A stretch of DNA of 64,000 nucleotides from Myxococcales bacterium (GTDB taxonomy: Bacteria > Myxococcota > UBA727 > JABDBI01). Every line of letters begins with the position of its first letter. The stretch's first letter is position 1. Below, piece by piece: positions 1 through 8,446 of the stretch. The stretch spans positions 868,001-932,000 of the forward strand of contig CP060221.1 of assembly GCA_023898405.1 (NCBI GenBank), in the 5' to 3' direction. The position numbers and the translations under genes are program-made. A model generated the notes under the pieces. It was not told the origin of the DNA. It did not search any database and was given only the letters and a program-made list of their open reading frames with translations.

Positions 1-1145
1 TTCTGAGGATTATTCTGAGCACTATTATCTGGCAACTTTTCTCTCATCCCCATCAGTGCTACCGAGGCACAAATTTCATGGGCTACTTCTCTTAGCTGTT
101 CTGATATCGGTGAGGTTTTATCCTTAAAAGCCAAAGGCTCCCCTTTATCTGCCGCTGTCCTTAGAGCAGGCGTCAGAGGTAATTCGCCTAAAACTTTGAT
201 ACCTAAATCCTGAGCCTGCTTTATCGCTCCACCTTGGGAAAAAATTTGATGATGTTTGTCACAGCTATCGCAAACAAAATAGCTCATATTTTCGATAAGC
301 CCTAAGATGGGAATATTGACTTTGTCAAACATATTTTTTGCGCGAATAACATCTTTTAAGGCTACATCTTGAGGAGTCGATACAATAACGGCGCCAGCCA
401 CATTTATCTTTTGCGCAATGGTCAATTGGATATCGCCAGTTCCAGGAGGTAAATCCACGATCAAATAATCAAGTTGCCCCCAATAAACATTATGAAACAT
501 TTGCATAGAAGCTGAAGCAATCATTGGACCTCGCCAAATCATCGGCGCATCAGTATCGACTAAAAACCCTAGGCTCATAAGCGCCACATCATATTTGATG
601 GGAGGCACCATAAAAGTTGCATCACTGTTTGGCTCTTTAAAGGCTTTAACCTGGCCTTCTTCCTCTAAATCAAACATTACAGGCACTGAGGGCCCATACA
701 CATCTGCATCCAACAAACCGACCCTACAACCTAACTGAGCCATAGTGACGGCCAAATTGCTTGCTACTGTGCTTTTTCCTACGCCACCTTTTCCTGAAGC
801 AACCAAAATAACATTGCGAACATCTGCAATTTCTTCTTTTTTAATGCTTTGAACAGCCGCAGGTTTTACATCTGAATAAACAAATAAATCAATTTTTTCA
901 GGATCTTCAACATGCTGTATCAAAGCCTTTTTGACGGCCAAGGCAATATTTTTTTCTGATTTGAGCCCAAAAGTGGGTAAAACAATACATACCTTTAAGC
1001 GCTTATCCCAACTTACTTCACGCACAATATTGAGTGTCCAGGCGTCAGAAGAAAGCTCTGGTATCAAAGTTGCACGCAATGCCTTTTCTAAAGCACTCAT
1101 TAACTCGGGAGATACATTTTTAACAATTGGGTCGATAGCTGGCAT
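1..1145 (-). CDS. mrp: Mrp/ApbC-type iron-sulfur carrier ATPase (3' end cut by window edge)
   Basis: P-loop ATPase of the Mrp/NBP35 family, which holds and delivers Fe-S clusters to apoproteins in the cytoplasm. The frame starts at ATG 1145, about 8 nt after AGGA, and is open to base 1, so the last residues are missing. About 381 residues are visible. Residues 10-90 form a MIP18/DUF59-type domain. The deviant Walker A SGKGGVGKST lies near residue 115, followed by DADVYGPS, PMIWRGPM and the LPPGTGD switch. Near residue 290 the CDSC motif matches the CxxC that binds the bridging cluster. It starts 10 nt after the pckA stop and is probably co-transcribed with it. The family call is firm; the client proteins are unknown. 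Confidence 0.93.
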   Translation of the reverse strand, partial: MPAIDPIVKNVSPELMSALEKALRATLIPELSSDAWTLNIVREVSWDKRLKVCIVLPTFGLKSEKNIALAVKKALIQHVEDPEKIDLFVYSDVKPAAVQSIKKEEIADVRNVILVASGKGGVGKSTVASNLAVTMAQLGCRVGLLDADVYGPSVPVMFDLEEEGQVKAFKEPNSDATFMVPPIKYDVALMSLGFLVDTDAPMIWRGPMIASASMQMFHNVYWGQLDYLIVDLPPGTGDIQLTIAQKINVAGAVIVSTPQDVALKDVIRAKNMFDKVNIPILGLIENMSYFVCDSCDKHHQIFSQGGAIKQAQDLGIKVLGELPLTPALRTAADKGEPLAFKDKTSPISEQLREVAHEICASVALMGMREKLPDNSAQNNPQ

Positions 1146-1155
1146 ATTTTCAATC

Positions 1156-2697
1156 CTAAGTTTTTTTAAGAATCGGTCCTGCCTTTCTTAGATTCTCATG
1201 AAGCAAACTTGAATAGGGTTCAAAGTTATCATTAAAAAGTTGCGCTAATTTATAAGCTTGCGCCTCATAAGCCATCTGATCTTCCCAGACTGATTTAGGA
1301 TCAAGAATTTCTTGAGGCACTCCCTCAACATCCACCGGCACCTCAAGATTAAAAATCGGATCCAAACGATAATGTGCATTTTTTAGCTTACCATCAAGCG
1401 CTGCATGCAACAGCCGACGAGTCCACGAAATTTTCATTCGCTCCCCAACTCCATAAGGACCGCCGCTCCACCCAGTATTGACTAACCAACATTCAACTTT
1501 GTGATGAGCAATTTTTTCTTCTAGTAATTTGGCATAAACTTGAGGTTTGTGAGCCATGAAGGGAGATCCAAAACACGGTGAAAAAACTGCCACTGGCTCG
1601 GTAATTCCCCTCTCTGTTCCGGCAACTTTTGCAGTATAGCCGTTTATAAAATGATACGCTGCTGCCTGAGCATTGAGTTTTGCTATAGGAGGCAAAACAC
1701 CAAAAGCATCGCAGGTAAGCATAATAATATGCTTTGGATGTCCTCCAACACCACTCAGACAGGCGTTGGGAATATAAGAAATATCGTAGCTAGAGCGAGA
1801 ATTTTCAGTCAACCGAGCGTCATTGAAATCAACTTTTCTGCTGCTTGGATCAAAAATTACATTCTCTAAAACAGAACCAAATTTATTGCTCGCCTGATAA
1901 ATTTCCGGCTCATCGCTAGAAGACAAACGAATCACCTTAGCGTAACAGCCACCTTCAAAATTAAAAACTCCTTCATCATCCCATCCATGTTCGTCGTCTC
2001 CGATCAAAAGCCGGCTGCTATCAGCTGAAAGAGTTGTTTTCCCTGTACCACTCAGCCCAAAAAAAATAGCGACATTGCCACTATCATCCATATTGGCTGA
2101 GCAATGCATTCCCAATACTCCGCTATTAGGCAACAAAAAGTTCATGGCAGTAAAAACACTTTTCTTAATTTCACCGGCATACTCGGTACCACAGATAACA
2201 ATTCGACGCTTAGAAAAATCTAGTACTATGGCACATTCAGAATTAGTGTGATCCATTATTGGATCGGCCTTAAATCCTGGAGCATGAAAAATTTCAAAAT
2301 CTACTTTAAAATTTTTGTTTGACTCTAAAAACATATTTTGAGCAAAGAGATTATGCCACGCTCGTTGTGTTTTTACCCTAATATTTAAAGCATGGTTTTG
2401 ACTCGCCCCAGCCCTGCAATCCAACTTATAACACCCGTTTTTATCAAGATACTGCGAAACTTTTTGAAACAAATTTTCAGCATGTTGAGGGCTCATTTTT
2501 TTGTTGCCTTCGTTATACCAGATGAGATCTTTTGTGTGTTCATCATAAACGCTAAACTTATCGCTTGGAGAACGACCTGTGTATTTTCCCGTATGAACAA
2601 TCAATGCTCCACTATCGGATAACACTCCCTCACCACGTTTAATGGCTTCTTCGATTAACACAGAGCGAGTCAAATTAAAATTTTTTGATTGATTCAT
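1156..2697 (-). CDS. pckA: Phosphoenolpyruvate carboxykinase (ATP)
   Basis: Converts oxaloacetate and ATP to phosphoenolpyruvate and CO2, the entry step of gluconeogenesis. The 513 residues are slightly short of the usual 530-540. Visible signatures are the nucleotide loop GLSGTGKTTLSAD, the metal-binding GDDEHGWDDEG segment, FEGGCYAK, and the IPNACLSGVGGHPKH region. The longest frame begins at a TTG at 2703, but GTGAGG sits 7 nt before ATG 2697, so ATG is preferred. The ATP type (rather than GTP) follows from the P-loop and kinase-2 motifs. Upstream is an imperfect palindrome at 2729-2749 that could be an operator. mrp follows 10 nt downstream on the same strand. Intact, no odd residues noticed. 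Confidence 0.97.
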   Translation of the reverse strand: MNQSKNFNLTRSVLIEEAIKRGEGVLSDSGALIVHTGKYTGRSPSDKFSVYDEHTKDLIWYNEGNKKMSPQHAENLFQKVSQYLDKNGCYKLDCRAGASQNHALNIRVKTQRAWHNLFAQNMFLESNKNFKVDFEIFHAPGFKADPIMDHTNSECAIVLDFSKRRIVICGTEYAGEIKKSVFTAMNFLLPNSGVLGMHCSANMDDSGNVAIFFGLSGTGKTTLSADSSRLLIGDDEHGWDDEGVFNFEGGCYAKVIRLSSSDEPEIYQASNKFGSVLENVIFDPSSRKVDFNDARLTENSRSSYDISYIPNACLSGVGGHPKHIIMLTCDAFGVLPPIAKLNAQAAAYHFINGYTAKVAGTERGITEPVAVFSPCFGSPFMAHKPQVYAKLLEEKIAHHKVECWLVNTGWSGGPYGVGERMKISWTRRLLHAALDGKLKNAHYRLDPIFNLEVPVDVEGVPQEILDPKSVWEDQMAYEAQAYKLAQLFNDNFEPYSSLLHENLRKAGPILKKT

Positions 2698-2728
2698 GAG
2701 CAAACCTCACTATGGATGATCTCTTCCA

Positions 2729-2749
2729 TGACACAAAGTACTTATGTCA
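2729..2749. promoter_or_regulatory. Imperfect palindrome upstream of pckA, candidate operator
   Basis: TGACA and TGTCA arms flank a central AAGTACTT palindrome, offset by one base. It lies 32-52 nt upstream of the pckA start. On the minus strand the left arm reads TTGACA, which also matches a -35 box, but I see no convincing -10 at 16-18 nt. Function as an operator is inference. Confidence 0.3.
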
Positions 2750-2865
2750 AAAGCTTTAACAGTTGAAGCCTAAGAGCACATCCACAATTTTAAATCTGCT
2801 TCTTAAGGCAATATATTTTTTATGCGATTAGTTTTTATTGAGATTTTTCAGCCAAGAGTTAATTC

Positions 2866-3375
2866 ATGAAAAATTTTATTATGCTTGTGATTATTTTTTG
2901 CGGCGCACTACTTGCTGATACTCCTCAACCAAGCGACTCAAGCTGCGAATATTATCAACATCTAGAAGCTCTGAGACCTTGCTCTCAGCACAGCAATTAT
3001 CTCATCTCCTATGGATACAAATATTGCAGTCTTTTTCAAACTTCAAAAAATGACTGGTCCCATCAACTTCAAGCCTGGATTGAAAACACAACCTTGTGTC
3101 TTCAAGAAAAACTTGCTGACTATCAAGCTCTCAACAAAAACGAGTCTAATGATGAAAAATATTGTGAAAATCTAGAGAAGATCGCTTTTAAATCTCATGC
3201 TGACTGCTACACCGAGCATGGCTTTTGTAGGCTTTCATGCGCCGATCAGATAAGAATAGCCTCTCACCTTTTTCAGCTCGACGTTTTACTAAAACCAAAA
3301 GCCTCTCTTCAACAAGCACTGCTCGTTGCCGTTCGCTGTTCACAACACCAAGTTCAATCATGCAATTTATTATGA
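2866..3375 (+). CDS. Small secreted cysteine-rich protein, unknown function
   Basis: I do not recognise this 169-residue protein. It opens with a Sec signal peptide: one Lys, a hydrophobic core, then cleavage near ALLA-DT around residue 17. The mature part has about a dozen cysteines, several in spaced pairs (SSCEYYQH, RPCSQHSN, YKYCSLF, KYCEN, HADCYTEHGFCRLSC), which suggests a disulfide-bonded periplasmic or extracellular fold. It stands alone, divergent from pckA, and is followed by a possible hairpin at 3477-3537. No catalytic motif is visible. Confidence 0.7.
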   Translation: MKNFIMLVIIFCGALLADTPQPSDSSCEYYQHLEALRPCSQHSNYLISYGYKYCSLFQTSKNDWSHQLQAWIENTTLCLQEKLADYQALNKNESNDEKYCENLEKIAFKSHADCYTEHGFCRLSCADQIRIASHLFQLDVLLKPKASLQQALLVAVRCSQHQVQSCNLL

Positions 3376-3476
3376 GTTTTTACTGCTAGAATGACTTTTT
3401 AGATACGCACTTAGAAAAAGTATGAAAAATATTTCACATGCAACTTTTACTTTGAGCTTCGTTACTGCTAAAAAGC

Positions 3477-3537
3477 AAAGTCTCATATTTTTGTGCTCAA
3501 GCTCCTAACTTAGGCAATGGCAAAAAAGTGAGACTTT
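3477..3537. repeat. Imperfect inverted repeat in intergenic gap
   Basis: Arms of about 17 nt (AAAGTCTCA plus a T-rich run, and the complementary A-rich run plus TGAGACTTT) enclose about 27 nt. It lies between two convergent genes and could be a hairpin terminator, but it lacks a clean T tail. Nothing else is seen in the 3376-3613 gap. Confidence 0.4.
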
Positions 3538-3613
3538 ACAAGAAATATATTGACGTATCGCCACTATCTGCGATTCTTTTCCAAATTTGATGAGTATATA
3601 CCCGCCCTCATCA

Positions 3614-3988
3614 TTATTTTTTCAAAGCTACAAGCTCATTTTTCAGCTGCTCTATCTCTTTCTTTAATTCTCGTATTTTTTTTCTGTCTTCAGCCTTGGG
3701 AAGAGCTGCTAGATGCCCCGTCGCCATTACTCCGCCAATAACATCTTTTAGCTCATCATCGGATAAATCACCAGTTATAAAGTGGGGAGGCACGGATGGA
3801 ACAATCAAATGCAGCGATTGCTCGTTTTCTTCATGGACAGAAATATTCATGTCATGGGGAACTTTAATATCAAACTCGCGTTCGATGGCGTTCTTAGGAT
3901 CTTTTAAAAGCTGCTGTCGAAAATTTTCATCACGCCATGCTTTCACAATTATATCTAACTCATAATCTCTGATAAGTTCTTTATCCAC
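3614..3988 (-). CDS. NHLP (nitrile hydratase-like leader peptide) family protein, solitary
   Basis: A 124-residue protein whose first 86 residues look like the NHLP leader of RiPP precursors (proteusin type): a helical AWRDENFRQQLLKDPKNAIE segment, then the nitrile hydratase alpha-like stretch with IKVPHDMNISVHEE and LHLIVPSVP, then LSDDELKDVIGG ending in a Gly-Gly at residues 85-86, the usual processing site. The 38-residue tail has no Cys or Ser and one Thr, and becomes a Lys/Glu/Leu coiled coil. No radical SAM, cyclodehydratase, LanM or peptidase-ABC gene is nearby. The start is GTG 3988, preceded by GGGAG; an in-frame stop lies just upstream. It sits 60 nt after the HIT gene on the same strand. 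Leader family membership is fairly clear; being a RiPP precursor is doubtful. Confidence 0.75.
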   Translation of the reverse strand: MDKELIRDYELDIIVKAWRDENFRQQLLKDPKNAIEREFDIKVPHDMNISVHEENEQSLHLIVPSVPPHFITGDLSDDELKDVIGGVMATGHLAALPKAEDRKKIRELKKEIEQLKNELVALKK

Positions 3989-4047
3989 TCTATACTCCCA
4001 TGCTAATAGCCTTTGTCTCTTTAGCTTAACATGGGCTTAAAGCGAGT

Positions 4048-4401
4048 TTAGCCTGGAGGCCAGGAAAAATTTCTTCCCCCAAGAACATGAGCGTGCAAGT
4101 GAAACACTGTTTGCCCTGCACCTTTTTCAGTATTCAAAACCACCCGATACCCATTAGTATTCATTCCAAATTGAAAAGCAATCTCCTTTGCCATCAACAT
4201 CATGTCAGCGAGCACTGAGGCATTGTCGGCAGAGAGCTCATTGAGATTAGCAATATGAAGTTTGGGAATCACCAGAGCATGAAACTCTGCTACCGGATTA
4301 ATATCGTGAAAGGCAAGCACTCTATCATTTTGCGCAATAATCTTAGCTGGGATTTTTTTTTCATATATTCCACAAAATAGACAAGACTCGAGCGCGCTCA
4401 T
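4048..4401 (-). CDS. HIT family nucleotide hydrolase (HinT-like)
   Basis: A 117-residue histidine-triad protein. Family members hydrolyse purine nucleoside phosphoramidates and related AMP conjugates in the cytoplasm. The triad HLHAHVLGG lies near residue 100, in the expected C-terminal place, and the CLFCGIYEKKIPAKII start and FHDINPVAEFHALVIPK segment are typical. ATG 4401 has AAGGAG 7-8 nt upstream. It starts 12 nt after the gatA stop, so it is probably in the gatC-gatA operon. The length is normal for the family. The physiological substrate cannot be read from sequence. Confidence 0.93.
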   Translation of the reverse strand: MSALESCLFCGIYEKKIPAKIIAQNDRVLAFHDINPVAEFHALVIPKLHIANLNELSADNASVLADMMLMAKEIAFQFGMNTNGYRVVLNTEKGAGQTVFHLHAHVLGGRNFSWPPG

Positions 4402-4412
4402 AACATGTCTCC

Positions 4413-5882
4413 TTATGCCAGTGTGCGGTGAGCCGCAAAATTAACAGACTTTTCTATCACTGCTGCCGCATCAAATAAAGACTGTTCATCAAAAGGCTTT
4501 GCTAACAGCTGCGCTCCAATAGGAAGCCCTGCATTATCCAAACCAACAGGAACAGATATTCCGCATAAACCAGCAAGATTAGCACTAATGGTATAAATAT
4601 CGTTTAAATACATTGACAATGGATCAGAAACTTTTTCGCCAATTTTAAAAGCTGTTGTCGGTGTTGTAGGAGACAATAGAATATCCACTTTTTCAAAAGC
4701 TCGCTCAAAATCTTGGGCAAATAATCGACGCACCTGCTGAGCTCTACGATAATAGGCATCATAGTACCCCGCACTCAACACATAGGTGCCAAGCATGATG
4801 CGACGCTTTACTTCAGTACCAAATAATTCTCCTCTGGTAGTTTCATAAAGGGACATCAGGCCTTGTTCTTCACCCTTTCGCGGTCCAAAACGAATACCGT
4901 CATAACGAGATAAATTCGAAGAAGCCTCGGCGGTAGCAATAATATAATAGGTTGCCACTGCATATTTTGTATGAGGTAGAGATACATCAACAATGGTTGC
5001 ACCATTTTCTTTTAGTATCTCAATGGTTTTTTCTACAGCTTTTCTTACGCAGGGCTGAATGCCTTCACCAAAATATTCCTTTGCAATACCTATTTTTTTG
5101 CCACGCACATCAAGCTTCAGCTGTGAGTAATAATCTGGCACCGATGCGTTGATGGAAGTTGAGTCGTTTTCATCAAAACCAGCGATATTCGACAAAACGA
5201 TGGCGCTATCTTTTACCGAGTTGGCAAAAGGACCAACCTGATCCAGTGAGCTTGCAAAAGCAACAATCCCAAAACGTGAAACCCGTCCGTAACTGGGTTT
5301 GACCCCAACCGTCCCACAATATGCAGCTGGCTGACGAATCGATCCTCCTGTATCTGTACCAAGACTTGCAAGACACATTCCGGCATTTACCGCCACAGCA
5401 CTCCCACCAGAAGACCCCCCAGGAGTATGCTCTAGATTCCAAGGATTACGACATAATTTGTAAGCTGAGCTTTCATTTGATGAACCCATAGCAAATTCGT
5501 CTTGATTGGTTTTCCCAACAATCACCGCACCGGCGGCTCTTAATTTTTTAACCACCGTTGCATCATATGGAGCCTGATAGCCCTCAAGAATACGGCTAGC
5601 TGCAGTAGTATAAAAATCTTGGCTCATCATCATATCTTTGAGCGCAACAGGTATACCATCGAGCATGCCAAGTGCTTTTTTATTTTTAAGTCGCCCATCA
5701 GACTCTCGGGCCTGTTTGAGTGAAATTTCAGGCTCGAGCCATAGCATCGCCCCTAACTTCTTATCACCCCGCTCTATTTGATTGAGACAAGCCCGAGTTA
5801 ATTCTTCACTCGTTATAGACAAATTTTGAAGTTCTTTACTCAACTCGTCGATATTTTTTGTTAATAGTTCTGTAGGAGCCAT
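4413..5882 (-). CDS. gatA: Asp/Glu-tRNA(Asn/Gln) amidotransferase subunit A
   Basis: The amidase subunit of GatCAB, which releases ammonia from glutamine to convert Glu-tRNA(Gln) or Asp-tRNA(Asn) to the amidated form. At 489 residues it is full length. The amidase signature Ser-cisSer-Lys triad is visible: Lys82 in PVALKDMMM, Ser157 in GGSSGGSA and Ser181 in TDTGGSIRQPAA, with spacing identical to known GatA. ATG 5882 is preceded by TTGAGG. gatC ends 18 nt upstream. gatB, needed for the working complex, is not in this window. Intact and unremarkable. Confidence 0.98.
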   Translation of the reverse strand: MAPTELLTKNIDELSKELQNLSITSEELTRACLNQIERGDKKLGAMLWLEPEISLKQARESDGRLKNKKALGMLDGIPVALKDMMMSQDFYTTAASRILEGYQAPYDATVVKKLRAAGAVIVGKTNQDEFAMGSSNESSAYKLCRNPWNLEHTPGGSSGGSAVAVNAGMCLASLGTDTGGSIRQPAAYCGTVGVKPSYGRVSRFGIVAFASSLDQVGPFANSVKDSAIVLSNIAGFDENDSTSINASVPDYYSQLKLDVRGKKIGIAKEYFGEGIQPCVRKAVEKTIEILKENGATIVDVSLPHTKYAVATYYIIATAEASSNLSRYDGIRFGPRKGEEQGLMSLYETTRGELFGTEVKRRIMLGTYVLSAGYYDAYYRRAQQVRRLFAQDFERAFEKVDILLSPTTPTTAFKIGEKVSDPLSMYLNDIYTISANLAGLCGISVPVGLDNAGLPIGAQLLAKPFDEQSLFDAAAVIEKSVNFAAHRTLA

Positions 5883-5900
5883 TGTTGCCTCAAAAATAGT

Positions 5901-6185
5901 TTAATCGATAATCTTTGGAACTTTAATCAAGCCATCAGCGTAGCCGGCTGAAGAGGATACACATTTAACCCCTAGAGTTGAGCCAACTTCATCCTCTCTC
6001 AAAAATAAAGTTTGATCAGTCGTATGAGACATGGGCTCAACACCTTCACAATCGATTTCACTCAGCTGTGCTACAAATTCAACGATGCGCCCTAACTCTT
6101 TGCCAAAAAGCTCAATCTCGTCTTTGGTTAAAGATAAGCGAGCTAGACGCGCTACTTTGAGCAACTCATTTTCATTCAAACTCAT
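5901..6185 (-). CDS. gatC: Asp/Glu-tRNA(Asn/Gln) amidotransferase subunit C
   Basis: Small 94-residue GatC, which stabilises the GatA-GatB interface. The typical opening LLKVARLARLSLTKDE and the central EPMSHTT with LREDEV are present. The start at 6185 has GAGAGG upstream. First gene of the gatC-gatA-HIT group; the promoter should lie in the gap before the divergent membrane gene at 6422. Confidence 0.96.
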   Translation of the reverse strand: MSLNENELLKVARLARLSLTKDEIELFGKELGRIVEFVAQLSEIDCEGVEPMSHTTDQTLFLREDEVGSTLGVKCVSSSAGYADGLIKVPKIID

Positions 6186-6421
6186 AAAGGCCTCTCACAT
6201 AGACATCAGCATGGCTAGCAAACAAATATCATTCTGTAAAAGACTTATTTGATGAAAGCCTTTTATAGGGCATAAAAAAGCTTGCTTGCTCAACAGCCAA
6301 GCGACGTTAAGTAGCACAAGCTGTTACTTTTATGACTTTTCATTAATAAAATTTTAATCTAAGCCGAAGACGATGGATAAAATAGCTTATTATTTGAAGT
6401 AGTAGACCAATCGAGGCAGAT

Positions 6422-6892
6422 ATGGAAACCTATTCGCTTTTACAGCAAGTCTTTTTATTTCTTATTGGCTCATTGGCTTTGCTCACAATTGTGTTTTCTA
6501 GCCCTTCCTACAATGCTTTATTTCTGACACTCGAAACCATTTTAATTGCTTTTTACTTAGCTCTCACTAATAAAATACATATTCTCAATGCTCACCCGCT
6601 CACCTTACTTTTATTTTTTTGTCTTATAATTATTTCTTGCAACCTTTATATTGAAAAATCAACTCAAATATCACAAAATTCACCACCAAAATTAAGCATC
6701 ATAACAGGAATATCAATGCTTATATTTTTCCAACTAAAGCTTCCAAAAATAATCAATAACGACTTATCATCAACTACGATTAAATACTCCTACTTTAAAT
6801 ACGACATCATGGCTATTTTATGCGCAATATTCATCATATTCATCATGCTTATTTCAGCATTAATAGTGTTAAATATCCGAAACCAAGAATAA
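6422..6892 (+). CDS. nuoJ: Diverged NuoJ-like membrane subunit
   Basis: A 156-residue protein with about five hydrophobic segments and very AT-rich codons. Taken alone it would be hard to name. Its place before nuoK-, L-, M- and N-like genes, its length, and a last helix (YDIMAILCAIFIIFIML) that fits the final NuoJ helix point to the complex I subunit J, which forms part of the membrane arm. The conserved Gly-rich NuoJ helix 3 region is not evident. ATG 6422 follows GAGGCAGAT. 14 nt separate it from the nuoK-like gene. The call rests mainly on gene order. Confidence 0.55.
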   Translation: METYSLLQQVFLFLIGSLALLTIVFSSPSYNALFLTLETILIAFYLALTNKIHILNAHPLTLLLFFCLIIISCNLYIEKSTQISQNSPPKLSIITGISMLIFFQLKLPKIINNDLSSTTIKYSYFKYDIMAILCAIFIIFIMLISALIVLNIRNQE

Positions 6893-6906
6893 CAAAGGGG
6901 ACATAA

Positions 6907-7191
6907 ATGACCATTGAAAATATTCTTATATTTTGCATAGCCTGTGGATTAGTGGGAGTATTTGTGCGCAGGAACTTACTCAATATAATTTCCTCTATAC
7001 TTCAAATCTGCATTGGGATTACTTCACTAACAGGACTTTATCAAAACACTCTTACTAAGGGAGATGAAACCATTTATTTTATTTTATTTTTCACTTTTAT
7101 TTTTATTATTTTTATTTATTCAATAGCCATATTATTAATAAGGCGTCGTTCGACACTACAAATTAATGAATTGACAGAAATGCGCGGATAA
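6907..7191 (+). CDS. nuoK: Diverged NuoK-like membrane subunit lacking the conserved glutamates
   Basis: Ninety-four residues and three helices, as in NuoK. The first loop FVRRNLLNI and the end RRRSTLQINELTEMRG line up well with E. coli NuoK (RRNLL and NIDSVSEMRG), so homology is clear. NuoK normally has membrane glutamates in helices 2 and 3 (Glu36 and Glu72 in E. coli) that relay protons. Here helix 2 (IISSILQICIGITSL) and helix 3 (FFTFIFIIFIYSIAILL) hold no acidic residue. AAGGGG precedes ATG 6907. A working proton path through this subunit looks unlikely unless the mechanism differs. Confidence 0.8.
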   Translation: MTIENILIFCIACGLVGVFVRRNLLNIISSILQICIGITSLTGLYQNTLTKGDETIYFILFFTFIFIIFIYSIAILLIRRRSTLQINELTEMRG

Positions 7192-7195
7192 AACC

Positions 7196-8446
7196 ATGCT
7201 TACAAATTTTTTCACATGGATTTTTCTTGCATTTTGTTTTTGTTTACTGCTAACAAACTTTAAAATCACCTTAAAAAACATCACTTTTTTTAGAGCCATA
7301 ATATTAATAATAATTTTACCGCCATTAGTCTTCTCTTCCTACTTAACAAAACTATGTTTAATTAATAATTCAATACTACTACATACCTACAAAATAAAAT
7401 ATTTACCTATAGATTTTATCATACATATTGACACATTTAATTCCAGCATAATTTTGGCCACAATAGTGACACTAGGCATCACAATACTAATTACCAGCTA
7501 CACTCAAGCATCAAGCATTTTCCAAACAATTTTTACGGCATCACTATTCGTCATTTTGCTTCATGCACCATCAAACTTAGTTATAAAATTATCATTAATA
7601 GGCGCTGGAAATATTTTAATACTATTCACGATAATAAATTCTAATAGCAGATTTTTTTTAAAAACCAACTTTATAAAAACGTTTTATTGGATTATTCTCT
7701 GTGATTTTTTTTCGATGGCAATGATTTTAATGATAGATTCAGTCGATGTATTAAATTTATTTAATCATCACAACCTAGAAATAAAAAAAACTAATTGGGC
7801 ATTATATTTATTTTTTATATATATTGTAAAAATTTTTATGATTCCTTTTTCAAAACATGACTTCTCAGACAAATTTTCTGCACAAAAAATTAATGCTCTG
7901 ACATACATGGCTTATAATTGTCTAGCTGCACTTGTTGTATTAAGAGAAATTTTTTCTGTAGCTCCACTAAAAAATCCAATCTTTCTCACAGTTATTTTCT
8001 GCATTTTTATAGCTTATGCATTGCTTATTCTGTTCAAGGAAAAAGCTAATTATAGGGAGCATAATATAACTTTTTCACTTTTTAGTATTGCCGCACTAAT
8101 GCAGGCAATGAGCCTGGAATTTTTTGCAAAATCAGTACAACTGTTCATACTGCTACTTCTACCAATACAGTTTAATCACCTATTTCATCAACCTATTGAA
8201 AACAGTAAAACTACTCATTCATACTCAATTCAAAATACAATTTTTAAACTTTTTAAGTTCATCGCTCGTGCTTCATCTAATTTTTTAGGTCCTCTCTATG
8301 GAAATTTTCTTTTATTAAAAATACCACAGCTTATTATTAGCTTATTTCAAATACCTCTTAGATTCTTTCATAATGGAAGCATTCGAAGGTCTGTTTTATT
8401 CGCTATCTTCTTGGTAATTACTTATTACTATATCTGGGAGTCATGA
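7196..8446 (+). CDS. nuoL: Diverged, shortened NuoL-like membrane subunit
   Basis: At 416 residues it is about two thirds of a usual NuoL (about 610). Multiple hydrophobic helices fill it. INALTYMAYNCLAALVVLREIF corresponds to the antiporter-family segment VSALIHAATMVxAGVYLxxR, and the end NGSIRRSVLFAIFL resembles the NuoL C terminus. The usual WPD motif before that segment is replaced by FSKHDFSDKFSAQK, and the conserved helix-5 Glu is not evident. It starts 4 nt after nuoK and overlaps nuoM by 4 nt (ATGA), so the cluster is one transcript. Missing length probably lies in the N-terminal and middle helices. Confidence 0.7.
   Translation: MLTNFFTWIFLAFCFCLLLTNFKITLKNITFFRAIILIIILPPLVFSSYLTKLCLINNSILLHTYKIKYLPIDFIIHIDTFNSSIILATIVTLGITILITSYTQASSIFQTIFTASLFVILLHAPSNLVIKLSLIGAGNILILFTIINSNSRFFLKTNFIKTFYWIILCDFFSMAMILMIDSVDVLNLFNHHNLEIKKTNWALYLFFIYIVKIFMIPFSKHDFSDKFSAQKINALTYMAYNCLAALVVLREIFSVAPLKNPIFLTVIFCIFIAYALLILFKEKANYREHNITFSLFSIAALMQAMSLEFFAKSVQLFILLLLPIQFNHLFHQPIENSKTTHSYSIQNTIFKLFKFIARASSNFLGPLYGNFLLLKIPQLIISLFQIPLRFFHNGSIRRSVLFAIFLVITYYYIWES

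Noticed and set aside
1651..1869. Small plus-strand frame inside pckA
   Set aside because: Antisense shadow of an intact gene, no ribosome site or homology.
2698..2703. TTG start for pckA
   Set aside because: The ribosome site spacing favours ATG 2697.
5206..5442. Minus-strand frame inside gatA
   Set aside because: Out-of-frame shadow of the catalytic region.
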